64,000 bases of DNA, from NCBI RefSeq assembly GCF_900102105.1, contig NZ_FNBB01000012.1:62001-126000 (forward strand). Reading direction: 5' to 3'. Position numbers and translations under genes: made by a program. The DNA is from Agrobacterium pusense. GTDB taxonomy: Bacteria; Pseudomonadota; Alphaproteobacteria; Rhizobiales; Rhizobiaceae. The notes under the pieces were generated by a model. That model was not told the origin of the DNA, made no database searches, and was given only the letters and a program-made list of their open reading frames with translations. This document shows positions 56,301 to 64,000 of the stretch, in pieces (position 1 is the first letter of the stretch; every line of letters begins with the position of its first letter).

Positions 56301-56441
56301 GGTGTTCTCGGCGGCATGATCTCGGCGACGATCCTCGCGATCTTCTTCGTTCCCGTGTTCTTTGTTTTCGTCATGAAGATTTTCGGGGATTGGAAGAAGG
56401 AGAACGAGATTGCTGCTGACGCCGTTTCACCGGCGGAATAA
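53307..56441 (+). CDS. RND efflux transporter (AcrB/MexB type)
   Basis: 1044 aa, normal HAE1 length. Opens MARFFIDRPIFAWVVAIFIML. Proton-relay residues are present: the Asp pair in AIGILVDDAIVVVENVERIM (TM4) and Lys in IIGLSAKNAILIIEFAKDL (TM10). It pumps drugs or plant compounds outward using the proton gradient. It follows the adaptor after 11 bases. It may correspond to Agrobacterium AmeB/IfeB-type systems; which one cannot be told. Confidence 0.94.
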   Translation: MARFFIDRPIFAWVVAIFIMLAGLLAIPMLPIAQYPNVAPPQISVSTTYPGAAPEDIYQSVTRPIEEELNGVPGLIYFESTSEASGRISINVTFEPGTNIGEAQVEVQNRIARVEPRLPQAVTQQGLRVEQAGTSFLMMVALTSVDGNTDAIGLGDYLSRNVLGELRRVPGVGSAQLFATQRSMRIWMDPDKMLGLSLTSSDVIGAIQAQNSQVAAGRIGASPNPIGQQISATVNVQGQLTSPEEFGSIVLRANPDGSSVRLRDVARVEVGGESYNFSSRLNGKPSAAIGVQLSPTGNALQTSEGVRATMEELSRYFPQGIEYEIPYDTSPFVKISIEKVIHTLIEAIILVFVVMFVFLQNIRYTIIPTLVVPVALLGTCAIMYVSGFSINVLTMFAMVLAIGILVDDAIVVVENVERIMAEEHLSPKEATRKAMGQISGAIIGITLVLTAVFVPMAFFPGAVGIIYQQFSLTMVVSILFSGFLALSLTPALCASFLKPIKAGHHEKKGFFGWFNRNFDKASHKYSSSVGGIIKRSGRFMVIYAALLVGLGWAYMQLPSSFLPNEDQGYLIVDIQAPAEASSDRTLQSIQQIEKIFLEEPAVERVIAVSGFSFSGSGQNAGLAFATLKDWSERGPEDSAAAISARINGKLWGLPDAMSFALSPPPIQGLGNSSGFTFRLQDRSGAGQTALSAAGAQLMAAARQSPILAGLRIEGMPDAAQVNLVIDREKANTFGVTFSDINATISANMGSSYVNDFPNAGRMQRVTVQAEQGQRMKTEDLLNLNVRNANGGMVPISSFASVEWVRGPSQVVGYNGYPAIRIGGQAAPGYSSGDAIAEMERLARELPGGFGFEWTGQSLQEIQSGSQAPALIGLSVLFVFLLLAALYESWSIPLSVMLVVPLGVIGSVAAVMLRGMPNDVYFLVGLVAIIGLSAKNAILIIEFAKDLRAEGKSTYDATVEAAHLRFRPILMTSLAFSLGVLPMAIASGASAASQNAIGTGVLGGMISATILAIFFVPVFFVFVMKIFGDWKKENEIAADAVSPAE

Positions 56442-56453
56442 CATCGAGGGAAA

Positions 56454-56485
56454 GCCGGGACACCGTCATGTGATGACGCCCCGGC
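56454..56485 (+). terminator. Hairpin after the RND transporter gene
   Basis: Outer GCCGGG/CCCGGC and inner GTCAT/ATGAC pairs separated by short loops, 12 bases after the stop codon. No T-run. Confidence 0.45.
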
Positions 56486-56541
56486 ATTGAGGAAAGGCAC
56501 GGTGCGGAAGCGCCGTGCCGGCAGTGGAAGGAGATAACGGA

Positions 56542-57165
56542 ATGCGCCGTACCAAGGCCGAGGCAGAAGAGACGCGTCAGGCGATCCTTGCCGCTGCCGA
56601 GCGGGTGTTCTTCAAGAAGGGCGTTGCCAACAGCTCGCTGGACGAGGTGGCGGCCGCGGCCGGGGTCACACGCGGGGCGATATACTGGCATTTTTCCAGC
56701 AAGACCGATCTCTTCATCGGCCTTTACCAATCGGTGGCGCTGCCGGAATCCGACCTGCTCGATTTCGGCGATCCCGACCTCAAGGGTGCGGCGCTGCTCT
56801 CCAGGATAGAAGAAGCGGCCTGCAAATGGCTGGCGCTCCTGGCGGGCGACGAACAGCGCCAGCGCATCATGACGATCAGTCTTCGTACCAATTATTCCGA
56901 TGAGTTCGCGCCCGTGCTTCATGCGCAGGAGGAGCTGGATCGATACCACAAGGAGCGGCTGGAGGCGGCTTTCGAGCGGGCGCAGGCGGAAGGCGCGTTT
57001 AACGACAACTGGACCGCGGAATCCGCGCTTGGCGCGCTTTACTGGCTTTTGAAGGGCATGTGCTCCGACTGGCTGCTGTTCGGCAAACGATTCGATCTGG
57101 CCAGCGACGGCGCCGAAGCTGTACATCGCCTCATGAAAGGCTTCCAGCGTTCCCCTGCAGAGTGA
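56542..57165 (+). CDS. TetR-family repressor of the efflux pump (AcrR type)
   Basis: 207 aa. HTH region KAEAEETRQAILAAAERVFFKKGVANSSLDEVAAAAGVTRGAIYWHFSSKTDLFIGLYQSVALP closely follows the AcrR/TtgR style, with a TetR_C_2-type ligand domain behind. ATG 56542 follows AAGGAG. It is in the same direction as the pump genes and probably binds the inverted repeat at 52045-52074. Confidence 0.88.
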   Translation: MRRTKAEAEETRQAILAAAERVFFKKGVANSSLDEVAAAAGVTRGAIYWHFSSKTDLFIGLYQSVALPESDLLDFGDPDLKGAALLSRIEEAACKWLALLAGDEQRQRIMTISLRTNYSDEFAPVLHAQEELDRYHKERLEAAFERAQAEGAFNDNWTAESALGALYWLLKGMCSDWLLFGKRFDLASDGAEAVHRLMKGFQRSPAE

Positions 57166-57297
57166 CGCGTTTTGCGGGCTCCCCGTCCACCGGTCGCCCC
57201 TCACATTTCAGTGTATTCTAACACACAAGCGAAATTTGCTTTACGTACCTCAAAACCAACGCTAGCTTCTTCTCCGAGCTTTGGGAGGAGTTCGCTC

Positions 57298-57354
57298 ATG
57301 GTCACTTCAAGGACAATCGAAGGGCAGGAGCCCGTTCGCACCGGATGTCGGTGA
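57298..57354 (+). CDS. Possible 18-aa leader peptide before the ribose-type transporter
   Basis: ATG 57298 lies seven bases after a strong GGGAGGAG and gives MVTSRTIEGQEPVRTGCR, stopping six bases before the ATPase ATG at 57361. The near-ideal ribosome site and the close stop suggest translational coupling. Its existence as a protein is not shown. Confidence 0.35.
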   Translation: MVTSRTIEGQEPVRTGCR

Positions 57355-57360
57355 GGGCGC

Positions 57361-58884
57361 ATGGCTATTGCTGAGGTTACTCCGGAACCGGCACTTGTCC
57401 GGACGGTCGGGTTATCGAAATCTTTCGGACCGGTTCAGGTTCTGAAGGACATAGAGATAGACGTGCGGGCCGGTGAGGTGCATGCCATCATCGGTGAGAA
57501 CGGCGCCGGCAAGTCGACGCTCATGAAACTGCTGGCGGGCAATGAAAAGCCCTCGGGCGGTGAGATCCGTGTCGACGGCGACCCCGTCACGCTGAGCGGG
57601 CCGGTGGATGCCGAACATCGCGGCATTGTGCTCGTCCATCAGGAAATATTGCTCGCGCCTGATCTGACGGTGGCGCAGAACATCTACCTTGGCCGCGAAC
57701 TGCGCAAGGGCCCGGTGGTGGACGATCGTGCCATGCGCGACGGCGCCCGCAGGGCGATCACCGAACTGGGCGGCGTGATAGACCCCGACGCCATCGTCGG
57801 CAGCCTGTCTATCGCCCAGCGGCAGTTGGTGCAGATCGCGCGCGTGCTGCTCGTGCCGCATCGGCTGGTCATTTTTGACGAACCGACGGCCAGCCTGACG
57901 CCTATCGAAACCGAGGCGCTGCTTAACGTCATCCGCGATATTCGCGCGAAAGGCGTGGCCGTGCTCTATATCTCGCACCGCCTGCCGGAAGTGAAGGAAA
58001 TCGCCGACCGCGTGACCGTGCTGCGCGACGGCCGGCTGGTCGCCTCTCACCCGGCCTCGGAGCTGGAGCCGGCCGATATGGCGCGGCTGATGGTGGGGCG
58101 CGATGTGGCGAAACTCTATCCCGACCGGAACGCCGGCGGCGAGCGCGAGCCTGTTCTTGAGGTGGAGCATTTTAACGTTCCCGGTTATGCGCAGGATGCC
58201 GGTTTCAGCCTGCGCAAAGGCGAAATCCTCGGTTTTGCCGGGCTGGTGGGGGCGGGCCGGACGGAGCTGATGGAGGGTGTGCTGGGCCTGCGGACCGGGC
58301 GTGGGACGGTGCGTCACCTTGGCCGGACGGTGCACTTCGCCAAGGCGGAGGACAGCCTCAGGGCCGGCATCGTTTACCTCAGCGAAGACCGTAAGGGGAA
58401 GGGGCTGTTGCTCACCAAGGATCTGCGGGTCAATCTCACGCTTGCGTCGCTGAAAAAATTCAGCCGTCTGTTCCAGATCGACACCGGCCGGGAAACGGCC
58501 GCGCTTGATGCTGCAGTGCGCGACTTCGACATTCGCACAGGACGCAAGGACTTGCTGGCGGGCCAGCTTTCCGGCGGCAACCAGCAGAAGCTGCTGCTGG
58601 CCAAGATGATGCTGCTCGACCCGTCCATCGTCATCATCGACGAGCCGACCCGCGGCATCGATATCGGCACCAAGGAGCAGATTTACCGCTTTATCGCCGG
58701 GCTTGCGGATGAGGGGCGCTCGATCATTGTCGTTTCCTCGGAAATGCCGGAGCTGATCGGCATCTGCGACCGCATTCTGGTGATGCGTTCGGGCAGGATT
58801 GTCGGTGAGGTGACGGGGGAGCGCATGACTGAAAACGACATCGTGGCGCTGGCGACGGGTGTTCACACGCAGGAACCCGCCTGA
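57361..58884 (+). CDS. Ribose-type sugar ABC transporter ATPase (RbsA/MglA family)
   Basis: 507 aa with two ATPase domains. First: Walker A GENGAGKSTLMKLLAG, signature LSIAQRQLVQIAR, Walker B LVIFDEPTASLT. Second: degenerate Walker A GLVGAGRTELMEG, signature LSGGNQQKLLLAKMMLL. This asymmetry is normal for the family. It is the first transporter gene of ATPase-permease-binding protein. The sugar is not evident. Confidence 0.93.
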   Translation: MAIAEVTPEPALVRTVGLSKSFGPVQVLKDIEIDVRAGEVHAIIGENGAGKSTLMKLLAGNEKPSGGEIRVDGDPVTLSGPVDAEHRGIVLVHQEILLAPDLTVAQNIYLGRELRKGPVVDDRAMRDGARRAITELGGVIDPDAIVGSLSIAQRQLVQIARVLLVPHRLVIFDEPTASLTPIETEALLNVIRDIRAKGVAVLYISHRLPEVKEIADRVTVLRDGRLVASHPASELEPADMARLMVGRDVAKLYPDRNAGGEREPVLEVEHFNVPGYAQDAGFSLRKGEILGFAGLVGAGRTELMEGVLGLRTGRGTVRHLGRTVHFAKAEDSLRAGIVYLSEDRKGKGLLLTKDLRVNLTLASLKKFSRLFQIDTGRETAALDAAVRDFDIRTGRKDLLAGQLSGGNQQKLLLAKMMLLDPSIVIIDEPTRGIDIGTKEQIYRFIAGLADEGRSIIVVSSEMPELIGICDRILVMRSGRIVGEVTGERMTENDIVALATGVHTQEPA

Positions 58885-58934
58885 GCGCCCGCGTTCGGGG
58901 AAACATGGCCTGACAAAAGAAACTGAGGGGAAAT

Positions 58935-59936
58935 ATGACTGAGGCCGCATTTGATAACGGCAAAACGCCGAAGACCTCGAAGGACTGGGACCTGCGCGCC
59001 GTCGCGCCTTTCGTGGCGCTGGCACTGCTGCTGGTTCTCGGCACCATCGCCAATCCCAATTTCATCGGCATCGACAATCTGTTGAATGTCATCACCCGCA
59101 GCGCCTTCATCGCCATCATCGCGCTGGGCGCGACCTATGTCATCACGTCAGGCGGGCTGGACCTGTCGGTGGGCGCCATGGTTGCTTTCGTGGCCAGCCT
59201 GATGATCCTGTTCATGAACAGCGGCGCGATAGCGAGCCCGTTGCTGATGCTTCTTGCGGCAATGGCGCTCGCGCTCGCCATCGGCGCGGCCTGCGGGCTG
59301 GTAAACGGGCTCATCACCACCATCGGCCGCATCGAACCCTTCATCGCCACACTCGGCACCATGGGTATCTATCGCGGGCTGACGACCTGGCTGTCGCAGG
59401 GCGGCGCGATCACGCTGCGCAACCCGGAAATCCAGACGCTTTATCGCCCGGTCTATTTTGGTAATGTTCTGGGCGTGCCGGTGCCGGTCATCGTCATCTT
59501 CGTCACGGCTGCGATAGCCGCCTTCGTGCTTTACCGTACACGCTACGGGCGGCATCTGACGGCGGTGGGCTCCAGTGAGGATGTTGCGCGTTATTCCGGC
59601 ATTCCGGTCGCCCGGGTTCGCACCATCGCCTATGTGGTACAGGGGCTCTGCGTCGCCGTTGCGGTGCTGCTTTACGTTCCGCGCCTCGCGTCTACTTCGG
59701 CAACGACAGGCATGTTGTGGGAGCTGCAGGCGATTACGGCCGTCGTCGTCGGCGGTACGGCGCTGCGCGGCGGGGTAGGGCGCATCTGGGGCACGATCTG
59801 CGGCGCCTTCATTCTGGAGATCGTCGGCAACATCATGATCCTGTCGAACTTCGTCAGCGAATATCTGATCGGCGCCATTCAGGGGGCCATCATCATCATC
59901 GCCATGCTGGTGCAGCGCTCGCTCAGCCGCAGGTAA
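58935..59936 (+). CDS. Ribose-type sugar ABC transporter permease (RbsC family)
   Basis: 333-aa permease with about eight hydrophobic helices (VAPFVALALLLVLGTIANPNF; AIIALGATYVITSGGLDLSVGAMVAFVASLMI) and the RbsC loop GSSEDVARYSGIPVARVRTIAYVVQGLC. ATG 58935 has GAGGGGAA upstream. Confidence 0.92.
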   Translation: MTEAAFDNGKTPKTSKDWDLRAVAPFVALALLLVLGTIANPNFIGIDNLLNVITRSAFIAIIALGATYVITSGGLDLSVGAMVAFVASLMILFMNSGAIASPLLMLLAAMALALAIGAACGLVNGLITTIGRIEPFIATLGTMGIYRGLTTWLSQGGAITLRNPEIQTLYRPVYFGNVLGVPVPVIVIFVTAAIAAFVLYRTRYGRHLTAVGSSEDVARYSGIPVARVRTIAYVVQGLCVAVAVLLYVPRLASTSATTGMLWELQAITAVVVGGTALRGGVGRIWGTICGAFILEIVGNIMILSNFVSEYLIGAIQGAIIIIAMLVQRSLSRR

Positions 59937-60008
59937 GGTATCACGCCGCGCCATGTGGGGCAGGCGCGGTTGGAGGAGGAACGCCCCGGTCTTGGGAGGA
60001 AAGAGACT

Positions 60009-60962
60009 ATGCGTAATAAATTCATCGGCGTGGCCTTTGCCGCGCTGGCAACGGTGCTGGCGGGTTCGGCCCACGCGCAGGACAAAAAGGTCACGATCGG
60101 CGTGTCCATTCCGGCGGCCGACCATGGCTGGACGGCGGGCGTGGTCTACCATGCCGAACGTGTGGCGAAGCTTCTGATGAAGGAGCATCCGGGTCTCAAC
60201 GTCATCGTCAAGACATCGCCGGACGCCGCAAACCAGGCCAATGCGCTGCAGGATCTGGCCGTGCAGGGGCTCGACGCGCTGGTCGTCCTGCCGTCCGATC
60301 CCGATCCGCTTGTCAACGCCATCAAGGAGATCAAGGACAGGGGCACCTTCGTCGCGCTCGTCGACCGCGCGCCGAGTGTCAACGACAATTCTATCCGCGA
60401 TCTCTATGTGGCCGGCAACAACCCGGCGCTCGGCCAGGTGGCCGGCGAATACATCAAGAAGACGACGCCGGATGCCGAAGTCGTGGTCATTCGCGGCCTG
60501 CCGATCCCGATCGACCAGCAGCGCCAGGATGGCTTCGACAAGGGTATCGCCGGCTCGAATATCAAGGTTCTCGACCGCCAGTACGGCAACTGGAACCGCG
60601 ACGACGCCTTCCGTGTGATGCAGGACTATCTGACCAAGTACAAGAAGATCGACGTGGTCTGGTGTCAGGACGACGATATGGCGATCGGCGTGCTGGAAGC
60701 CATCCAGCAGGCCAAACGCACCGATATCCAGTATATCGTCGCGGGCGCCGGGTCCAAGGACATGATCAAGAAGGTCATGGACGGCGACAAGCTTGTGCCG
60801 GTCGACGTGCTCTATCCGCCGGCGATGGTGGCGACCGCCATGCAGCTGACGGCCGGGCATTTCTACGATCAGGTGCCGGTCGCGGGTGAGTACATCCTCG
60901 ATGCGACGCTGATCACCAAGGACAATGCCGAGCAGTTCTACTTCCCGGATTCGCCGTTCTGA
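60009..60962 (+). CDS. Ribose-type sugar ABC transporter binding protein
   Basis: 317 aa. Signal peptide MRNKFIGVAFAALATVLAGSAHA, then VTIGVSIPAADHGWTAGVVYHAERVAK and QGLDALVVLPSDPDPLVNAIKEIKDRGTFVALVDR. Peripla_BP_4 fold. ATG 60009 is behind GGGAGGAAAG. Could bind an inositol, ribose or another sugar; the orphan binding protein at 39752 might share this channel, but nothing in the sequence shows it. Confidence 0.92.
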   Translation: MRNKFIGVAFAALATVLAGSAHAQDKKVTIGVSIPAADHGWTAGVVYHAERVAKLLMKEHPGLNVIVKTSPDAANQANALQDLAVQGLDALVVLPSDPDPLVNAIKEIKDRGTFVALVDRAPSVNDNSIRDLYVAGNNPALGQVAGEYIKKTTPDAEVVVIRGLPIPIDQQRQDGFDKGIAGSNIKVLDRQYGNWNRDDAFRVMQDYLTKYKKIDVVWCQDDDMAIGVLEAIQQAKRTDIQYIVAGAGSKDMIKKVMDGDKLVPVDVLYPPAMVATAMQLTAGHFYDQVPVAGEYILDATLITKDNAEQFYFPDSPF

Positions 60963-60982
60963 CGAGCTGGCTTCTGCCATGC

Positions 60983-61008
60983 GACGCCCGCTGCAAGGCG
61001 GGCGTCGA
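60983..61008 (+). terminator. Terminator after the ribose-type transporter operon
   Basis: CGACGCCCGC-tgcaag-GCGGGCGTCG, a perfect 10-base stem 20 bases after the stop, followed by a mixed T-containing stretch. Confidence 0.65.
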
Positions 61009-61063
61009 TGCTGCTAAAAGTTTTGCCTAGGTTTGGATTTGGCGAGACGGCTGCATCCCCACT

Positions 61064-61177
61064 CCGTCACCCCGGACTTGATCCGGGGTCCAGGGCGATC
61101 AAGTCCTTGATCGCGGGAGAGTCCTTCACGGCGCAGACGCGCCGTGGCTGGATGCCGGATCAAGTCCGGCATGACGG
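61064..61177. repeat. Mosaic palindromic repeat, copy E (inverted relative to C)
   Basis: CACCCCGGActtgaTCCGGGGT left end, GCGATCAAGtccTTGATCGC, CACGGCGCagacGCGCCGTG and GCCGGATcaagtCCGGC right end. Read on the other strand it has the same module order as copy C. It separates two convergent genes (the binding protein at 60962 and the LysR gene). Confidence 0.82.
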
Positions 61178-61201
61178 AAGGACGCTCGGCGAATGCCGCC
61201 T

Positions 61202-62095
61202 TCACCCGTTCTTCCTGAACCACGCCGAGAGATAATCCACGAAGCTGCGCACCTTGGCGGGCAGGTAGCGACGATGCGGATAGACCGCATAAATGCCGCG
61301 GTCCTTGGAAATATAATCGTCGAACAGCGTCACCAGTTCTCCGGACTGGATATAGGGCCGGGCGATAAAGTCAGGCACCATGGCGATTCCGAGGCCGGCA
61401 CGGGCGGCGCGCAGGGTCGCCTGTGGGCTGTTGACCTCGATGGGGCCGCTGATGGCGACCGAATTTGAGCCGCCATCCGGCTCCAGATACCGCACCGTAT
61501 TATGAAAACGCGTATTGGTGTCGATGATGAAGGGAACGCGGGAGAAATCCTGCGGACCATCGAGCGGTCCGTGTTGCGCGACGAAATCCGCCGTCGCCAC
61601 CGCATAGACCCGGAAATCGGAAAGCTTGCGGGCGATCAGGCCCGAATCCTCCAGCCGGGTGATCCGGATCGCGAGATCGAAGCCTTCTTCGATCAGGTCG
61701 ACGAATCGGTCTTCCGCGACGATCTCAAGCGACAGTTCCGGATTTTCCCTGGCGAAGTCGATGAGGCTCTGGCCGACCTCCGCGTCGATGAAAGTGCGTG
61801 GAACGGAGATCCGCAGTTTTCCTTTCAGATCGGCATTCTTTTCCCGAACAAGGTCGGCGAGATTGTCGATCTCCTTCAGAATGTCGGATGCTGTGCGATA
61901 ATAGGTGTGCCCGGCTTCCGTCAGCGAAAACTGCCGCGTGGTTCGGTTTAAGAGAAGCGCTCCGAGATCGTCCTCCAGTTCCCGCACATATTTGGACAGA
62001 AGCGCCTTGGAGCGCCCGGTCTTGCGCGCCGCAGCGGAAAACCCCTCCGCTTCGACAACATCGATAAAGGCGCGGATGCGCGTCAGCGTGTCCAT
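61202..62095 (-). CDS. LysR-family transcriptional regulator
   Basis: 297 aa: HTH TRIRAFIDVVEAEGFSAAARKTGRSKALLSKYVRELEDDLGALLLNRTTRQFSLTEAG, then an effector domain. CrgA/AaeR-like LysR subgroup by style; target unknown. It is divergent from the decarboxylase gene but the long leader separates them, so a link is only possible. Start ATG 62095 (MDTLTRIRAF). Confidence 0.88.
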   Translation of the reverse strand: MDTLTRIRAFIDVVEAEGFSAAARKTGRSKALLSKYVRELEDDLGALLLNRTTRQFSLTEAGHTYYRTASDILKEIDNLADLVREKNADLKGKLRISVPRTFIDAEVGQSLIDFARENPELSLEIVAEDRFVDLIEEGFDLAIRITRLEDSGLIARKLSDFRVYAVATADFVAQHGPLDGPQDFSRVPFIIDTNTRFHNTVRYLEPDGGSNSVAISGPIEVNSPQATLRAARAGLGIAMVPDFIARPYIQSGELVTLFDDYISKDRGIYAVYPHRRYLPAKVRSFVDYLSAWFRKNG

Positions 62096-62214
62096 GAAAA
62101 CCCTCCAGTTTGTTCCATATAATTGAACGCTGCATCCTGACTGTTCAACCTTAAAATCGCTGCTGAAAAATTCCGCTATATGGTGAAAAAATCCTCTTGA
62201 TTATGACGGCGAAT

Positions 62215-62632
62215 ATTCTTATCTCCCGTGCTGCCCAAAGTCGCACGTGCCCATGTGTGTCCGCCGATTCCTCGATGTGGTGAGGATTTAGGTAAGGTAC
62301 CTGGAACTAACCCCTCCAGTCGCTATTCCGGCCAACCGGAAAATGCGAGGACATACGAAGCAACGACGGTGCGGGCCTTTCTGGTTCTCTGCCGGCTCTC
62401 CATCAGCCGGGGTACTAAAGAGGCACACCATCATTGCCTGAAGTGCGGTCGGGTCATTCCCTCCAATCCATGGCAGACAAAGCCGAATGATGCTCTGGCA
62501 GGGCGTCGTTCACATTCGCGCCTTGAGCGTATGTTATCGATTCTGCGCCTCCACCGGCTGATTCGAATGCATATCTCGAGCGTCCTTTGTCCTCCGGATT
62601 TTTCCAGAGCCGGTTTAACAGGGAATACATCG
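62215..62632 (+). promoter_or_regulatory. Long structured leader of the decarboxylase gene (candidate speF RNA)
   Basis: The 537-base gap between LysR and the decarboxylase holds a GC-rich leader with stem-loops TTCCGG-CCAA-CCGGAA (62326-62341) and CCGGCT-ctccatc-AGCCGG (62392-62410). A conserved RNA called speF is known upstream of ornithine decarboxylase genes in alphaproteobacteria, and position and size fit. I could not match the speF consensus base by base. The frame of the decarboxylase is open through this leader from 62228, but no ribosome site supports starting there. Confidence 0.5.
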
Positions 62633-63766
62633 ATGACGACTGCACGCATTCTCGACTTCATCAAGACCCGACGTCCCGAAGGCCCTTGCCTCGTGGTTGA
62701 TCTCGACGTCGTGCGCGACAATTTCAACGCGTTCCGGCACTCCCTGCCGAACAGCGCGATTTATTATGCCGTGAAGGCAAACCCGGCTCCCGAAATCCTG
62801 AAGCTGCTTGCTTCGCTCGGCTCCAACTTCGATTGCGCCTCCGTGGCTGAAATCCAGATGGCGCTCGATGCGGGTGCGACTTCCGACCGTATCTCCTTCG
62901 GCAACACCATCAAGAAGGAACGCGATGTTGCGCGCGCCCATGCGCTCGGCATCGATCTCTTCGCCGTGGACAGCCATGAGGAAGTTGAGAAGGTTGCCCG
63001 TGCAGCTCCCGGCGCGCGCGTGTTCTGCCGCGTTCTGACGGATGGCGAAGGTGCGGAATGGCCGCTGTCGCGCAAGTTCGGCTGCGTACCGCAGATGGCT
63101 GTCGACGTTCTGGTTTACGCCCATCAGCTCGGTCTCGAGTCCTACGGCGTATCCTTCCATGTCGGTTCGCAGATGATGAACCTTGACGCGTGGGATGCGG
63201 CACTGGCCGATGCCAAGCGCGTTTTCGCTTCGCTTGCCAAACAGGGCATCCACCTGCAGATGGTCAATATGGGCGGCGGTTTCCCGACAAAGTACCTGCG
63301 CGACGTTCCGGCTGCCGAAGAATACGGCCAGGCCATCGACACGGCGCTGCGCAAGCACTTCGGTAACCAGATCCCGAAGACCATCATCGAACCGGGCCGC
63401 GGCATGGTCGGCAATGCCGGCGTCATCAAGGCGGAAGTCGTTCTCGTGTCGCGCAAGTCCGACAATGACAACCACCGCTGGGTGTTCCTCGACATCGGCA
63501 AGTTCGGCGGTCTCGCCGAGACGATGGATGAGGCGATCCGTTACCCGATCCGCACCGAGCGCGATCAGGACGAGATGGAGCCCTGCGTTCTGGCCGGCCC
63601 GACCTGCGACAGCGCCGACGTGCTGTATGAAAAGAACATGTATCCGCTGCCGGTCTCGCTGACCATCGGCGATGAAGTTCTGATCGAAGGCACGGGCGCT
63701 TACACGACCACCTATTCGGCGGTCGCGTTCAACGGTTTCGAGCCGCTGAAGGCCTACGTCATCTGA
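62633..63766 (+). CDS. Ornithine/lysine decarboxylase (PLP-dependent, alanine-racemase fold)
   Basis: 377 aa of the eukaryotic-ODC/DAP-decarboxylase type (fold III). The PLP lysine is in YYAVKANPAPEILK, with GVSFHVGSQ, NMGGGFPTKY, EPGRGMVGNAG and the catalytic cysteine region CVLAGPTCDSADVLYEK. It makes putrescine (and, in rhizobia, often cadaverine). I chose ATG 62633 (MTTARILDFIKTRRPEG) because family members begin there; GGGAA lies upstream. Confidence 0.93.
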   Translation: MTTARILDFIKTRRPEGPCLVVDLDVVRDNFNAFRHSLPNSAIYYAVKANPAPEILKLLASLGSNFDCASVAEIQMALDAGATSDRISFGNTIKKERDVARAHALGIDLFAVDSHEEVEKVARAAPGARVFCRVLTDGEGAEWPLSRKFGCVPQMAVDVLVYAHQLGLESYGVSFHVGSQMMNLDAWDAALADAKRVFASLAKQGIHLQMVNMGGGFPTKYLRDVPAAEEYGQAIDTALRKHFGNQIPKTIIEPGRGMVGNAGVIKAEVVLVSRKSDNDNHRWVFLDIGKFGGLAETMDEAIRYPIRTERDQDEMEPCVLAGPTCDSADVLYEKNMYPLPVSLTIGDEVLIEGTGAYTTTYSAVAFNGFEPLKAYVI

Positions 63767-63772
63767 TCCGAG

Positions 63773-63795
63773 CGCCGTCCGCTGAAAGGGCGGCG
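63773..63795 (+). terminator. Hairpin after the decarboxylase gene
   Basis: CGCCGTCC-gctgaaa-GGGCGGCG, 8-base stem with one G-T pair, seven bases after the stop codon. No T-run. Confidence 0.55.
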
Positions 63796-63957
63796 TCTCG
63801 ACCAAGCTTCCGTTCCGGCCCTGCCGATTGTGCTGTTGCGCAAATCCCTGCTTGCTGCACCTCTTCCAGCCGAGGAAAGCGTGTCGGCGGGCCGGAACGG
63901 CTCCACCAATTTTCATCAAGGGCCGCGTGTGGGCGGTTGTGTGACGGGAGGCCAAGG

Positions 63958-64000
63958 ATGGCCGCTCTTTTGAATTCGGTACGGGCATTTTTCACACCGC
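63958..64000 (+). CDS. Start of a downstream gene (partial)
   Basis: ATG 63958 behind GGGAGGCCAAGG gives MAALLNSVRAFFTP before the window ends. Only 14 codons are visible. Rhizobial decarboxylases of this kind are commonly followed by a GNAT-type acetyltransferase, which this may be; the sequence here cannot prove it. Confidence 0.4.
   Translation, partial: MAALLNSVRAFFTP

Noticed and set aside
62228-62632. Decarboxylase starting at the first in-frame start codon
   Set aside because: The upstream 135 codons have an un-protein-like composition, no ribosome site, and the family starts at MTTARILDF; the leader is more likely regulatory RNA.

Overview
The window looks like accessory-chromosome DNA of an Agrobacterium/Rhizobium-group alphaproteobacterium. 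The reasons are high GC with rhizobial gene style, the pcaDCHGB-pcaQ, pobA-pobR, pcaR-pcaIJF arrangement known from Agrobacterium tumefaciens, an iolC-type kinase fused to an aldolase-like domain, a rhizobial ornithine decarboxylase with a long leader, and repeated palindromic mosaic elements of the RIME type. I see no rRNA, tRNA, CRISPR array, insertion sequence or prophage gene.

Layout. 1-6026: myo-inositol catabolism (iolR, iolC, iolD, iolE and the start of iolB, all on the minus strand). 6299-10892: a five-gene branched-chain-type ABC transporter whose promoter carries a near-perfect PcaQ box, so probably a protocatechuate importer of the PcaMNVWX type. 11232-18624: a small unknown gene and a peptide-type ABC transporter with an M14 carboxypeptidase-like protein. 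19105-26662: an ABM-domain protein, the two-domain 3-dehydroshikimate dehydratase quiC, a divergent TetR regulator, and a minus-strand operon of a polar-amino-acid-type ABC transporter plus aroE and aroQ; together these read as a quinate/shikimate uptake and conversion system. 27004-37690: the protocatechuate and 4-hydroxybenzoate beta-ketoadipate genes (pcaBGHCD, pcaQ, pobA, pobR, pcaR, pcaIJF).

38123-45868: two LacI regulators around a second inositol cluster (orphan sugar-binding protein, iolH-, iolG- and iolI-like genes) followed by an Ldh2-family dehydrogenase. 45895-51840: two cyclic-di-GMP proteins, an unusual methyltransferase and a ureidoglycine aminohydrolase. 52105-57165: an RND efflux pair and its TetR regulator with an AcrR-type operator. 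57361-60962: a ribose-type ABC transporter. 61202-64000: a LysR regulator, ornithine/lysine decarboxylase behind a long structured leader, and the first codons of another gene.

How it fits together. Quinate and shikimate (aroE, aroQ, quiC), 4-hydroxybenzoate (pobA) and imported protocatechuate (the 6.3-10.9 kb transporter) all converge on protocatechuate, which pcaHG, pcaB, pcaC, pcaD, pcaIJ and pcaF take to succinyl-CoA and acetyl-CoA. Sequence motifs tie the parts together: PcaQ boxes at both the transporter and pcaD, a PcaR operator at pcaI, and a shared candidate TetR operator at quiC and at the quinate/shikimate transporter. Six copies of a mosaic palindromic repeat lie between the genes.
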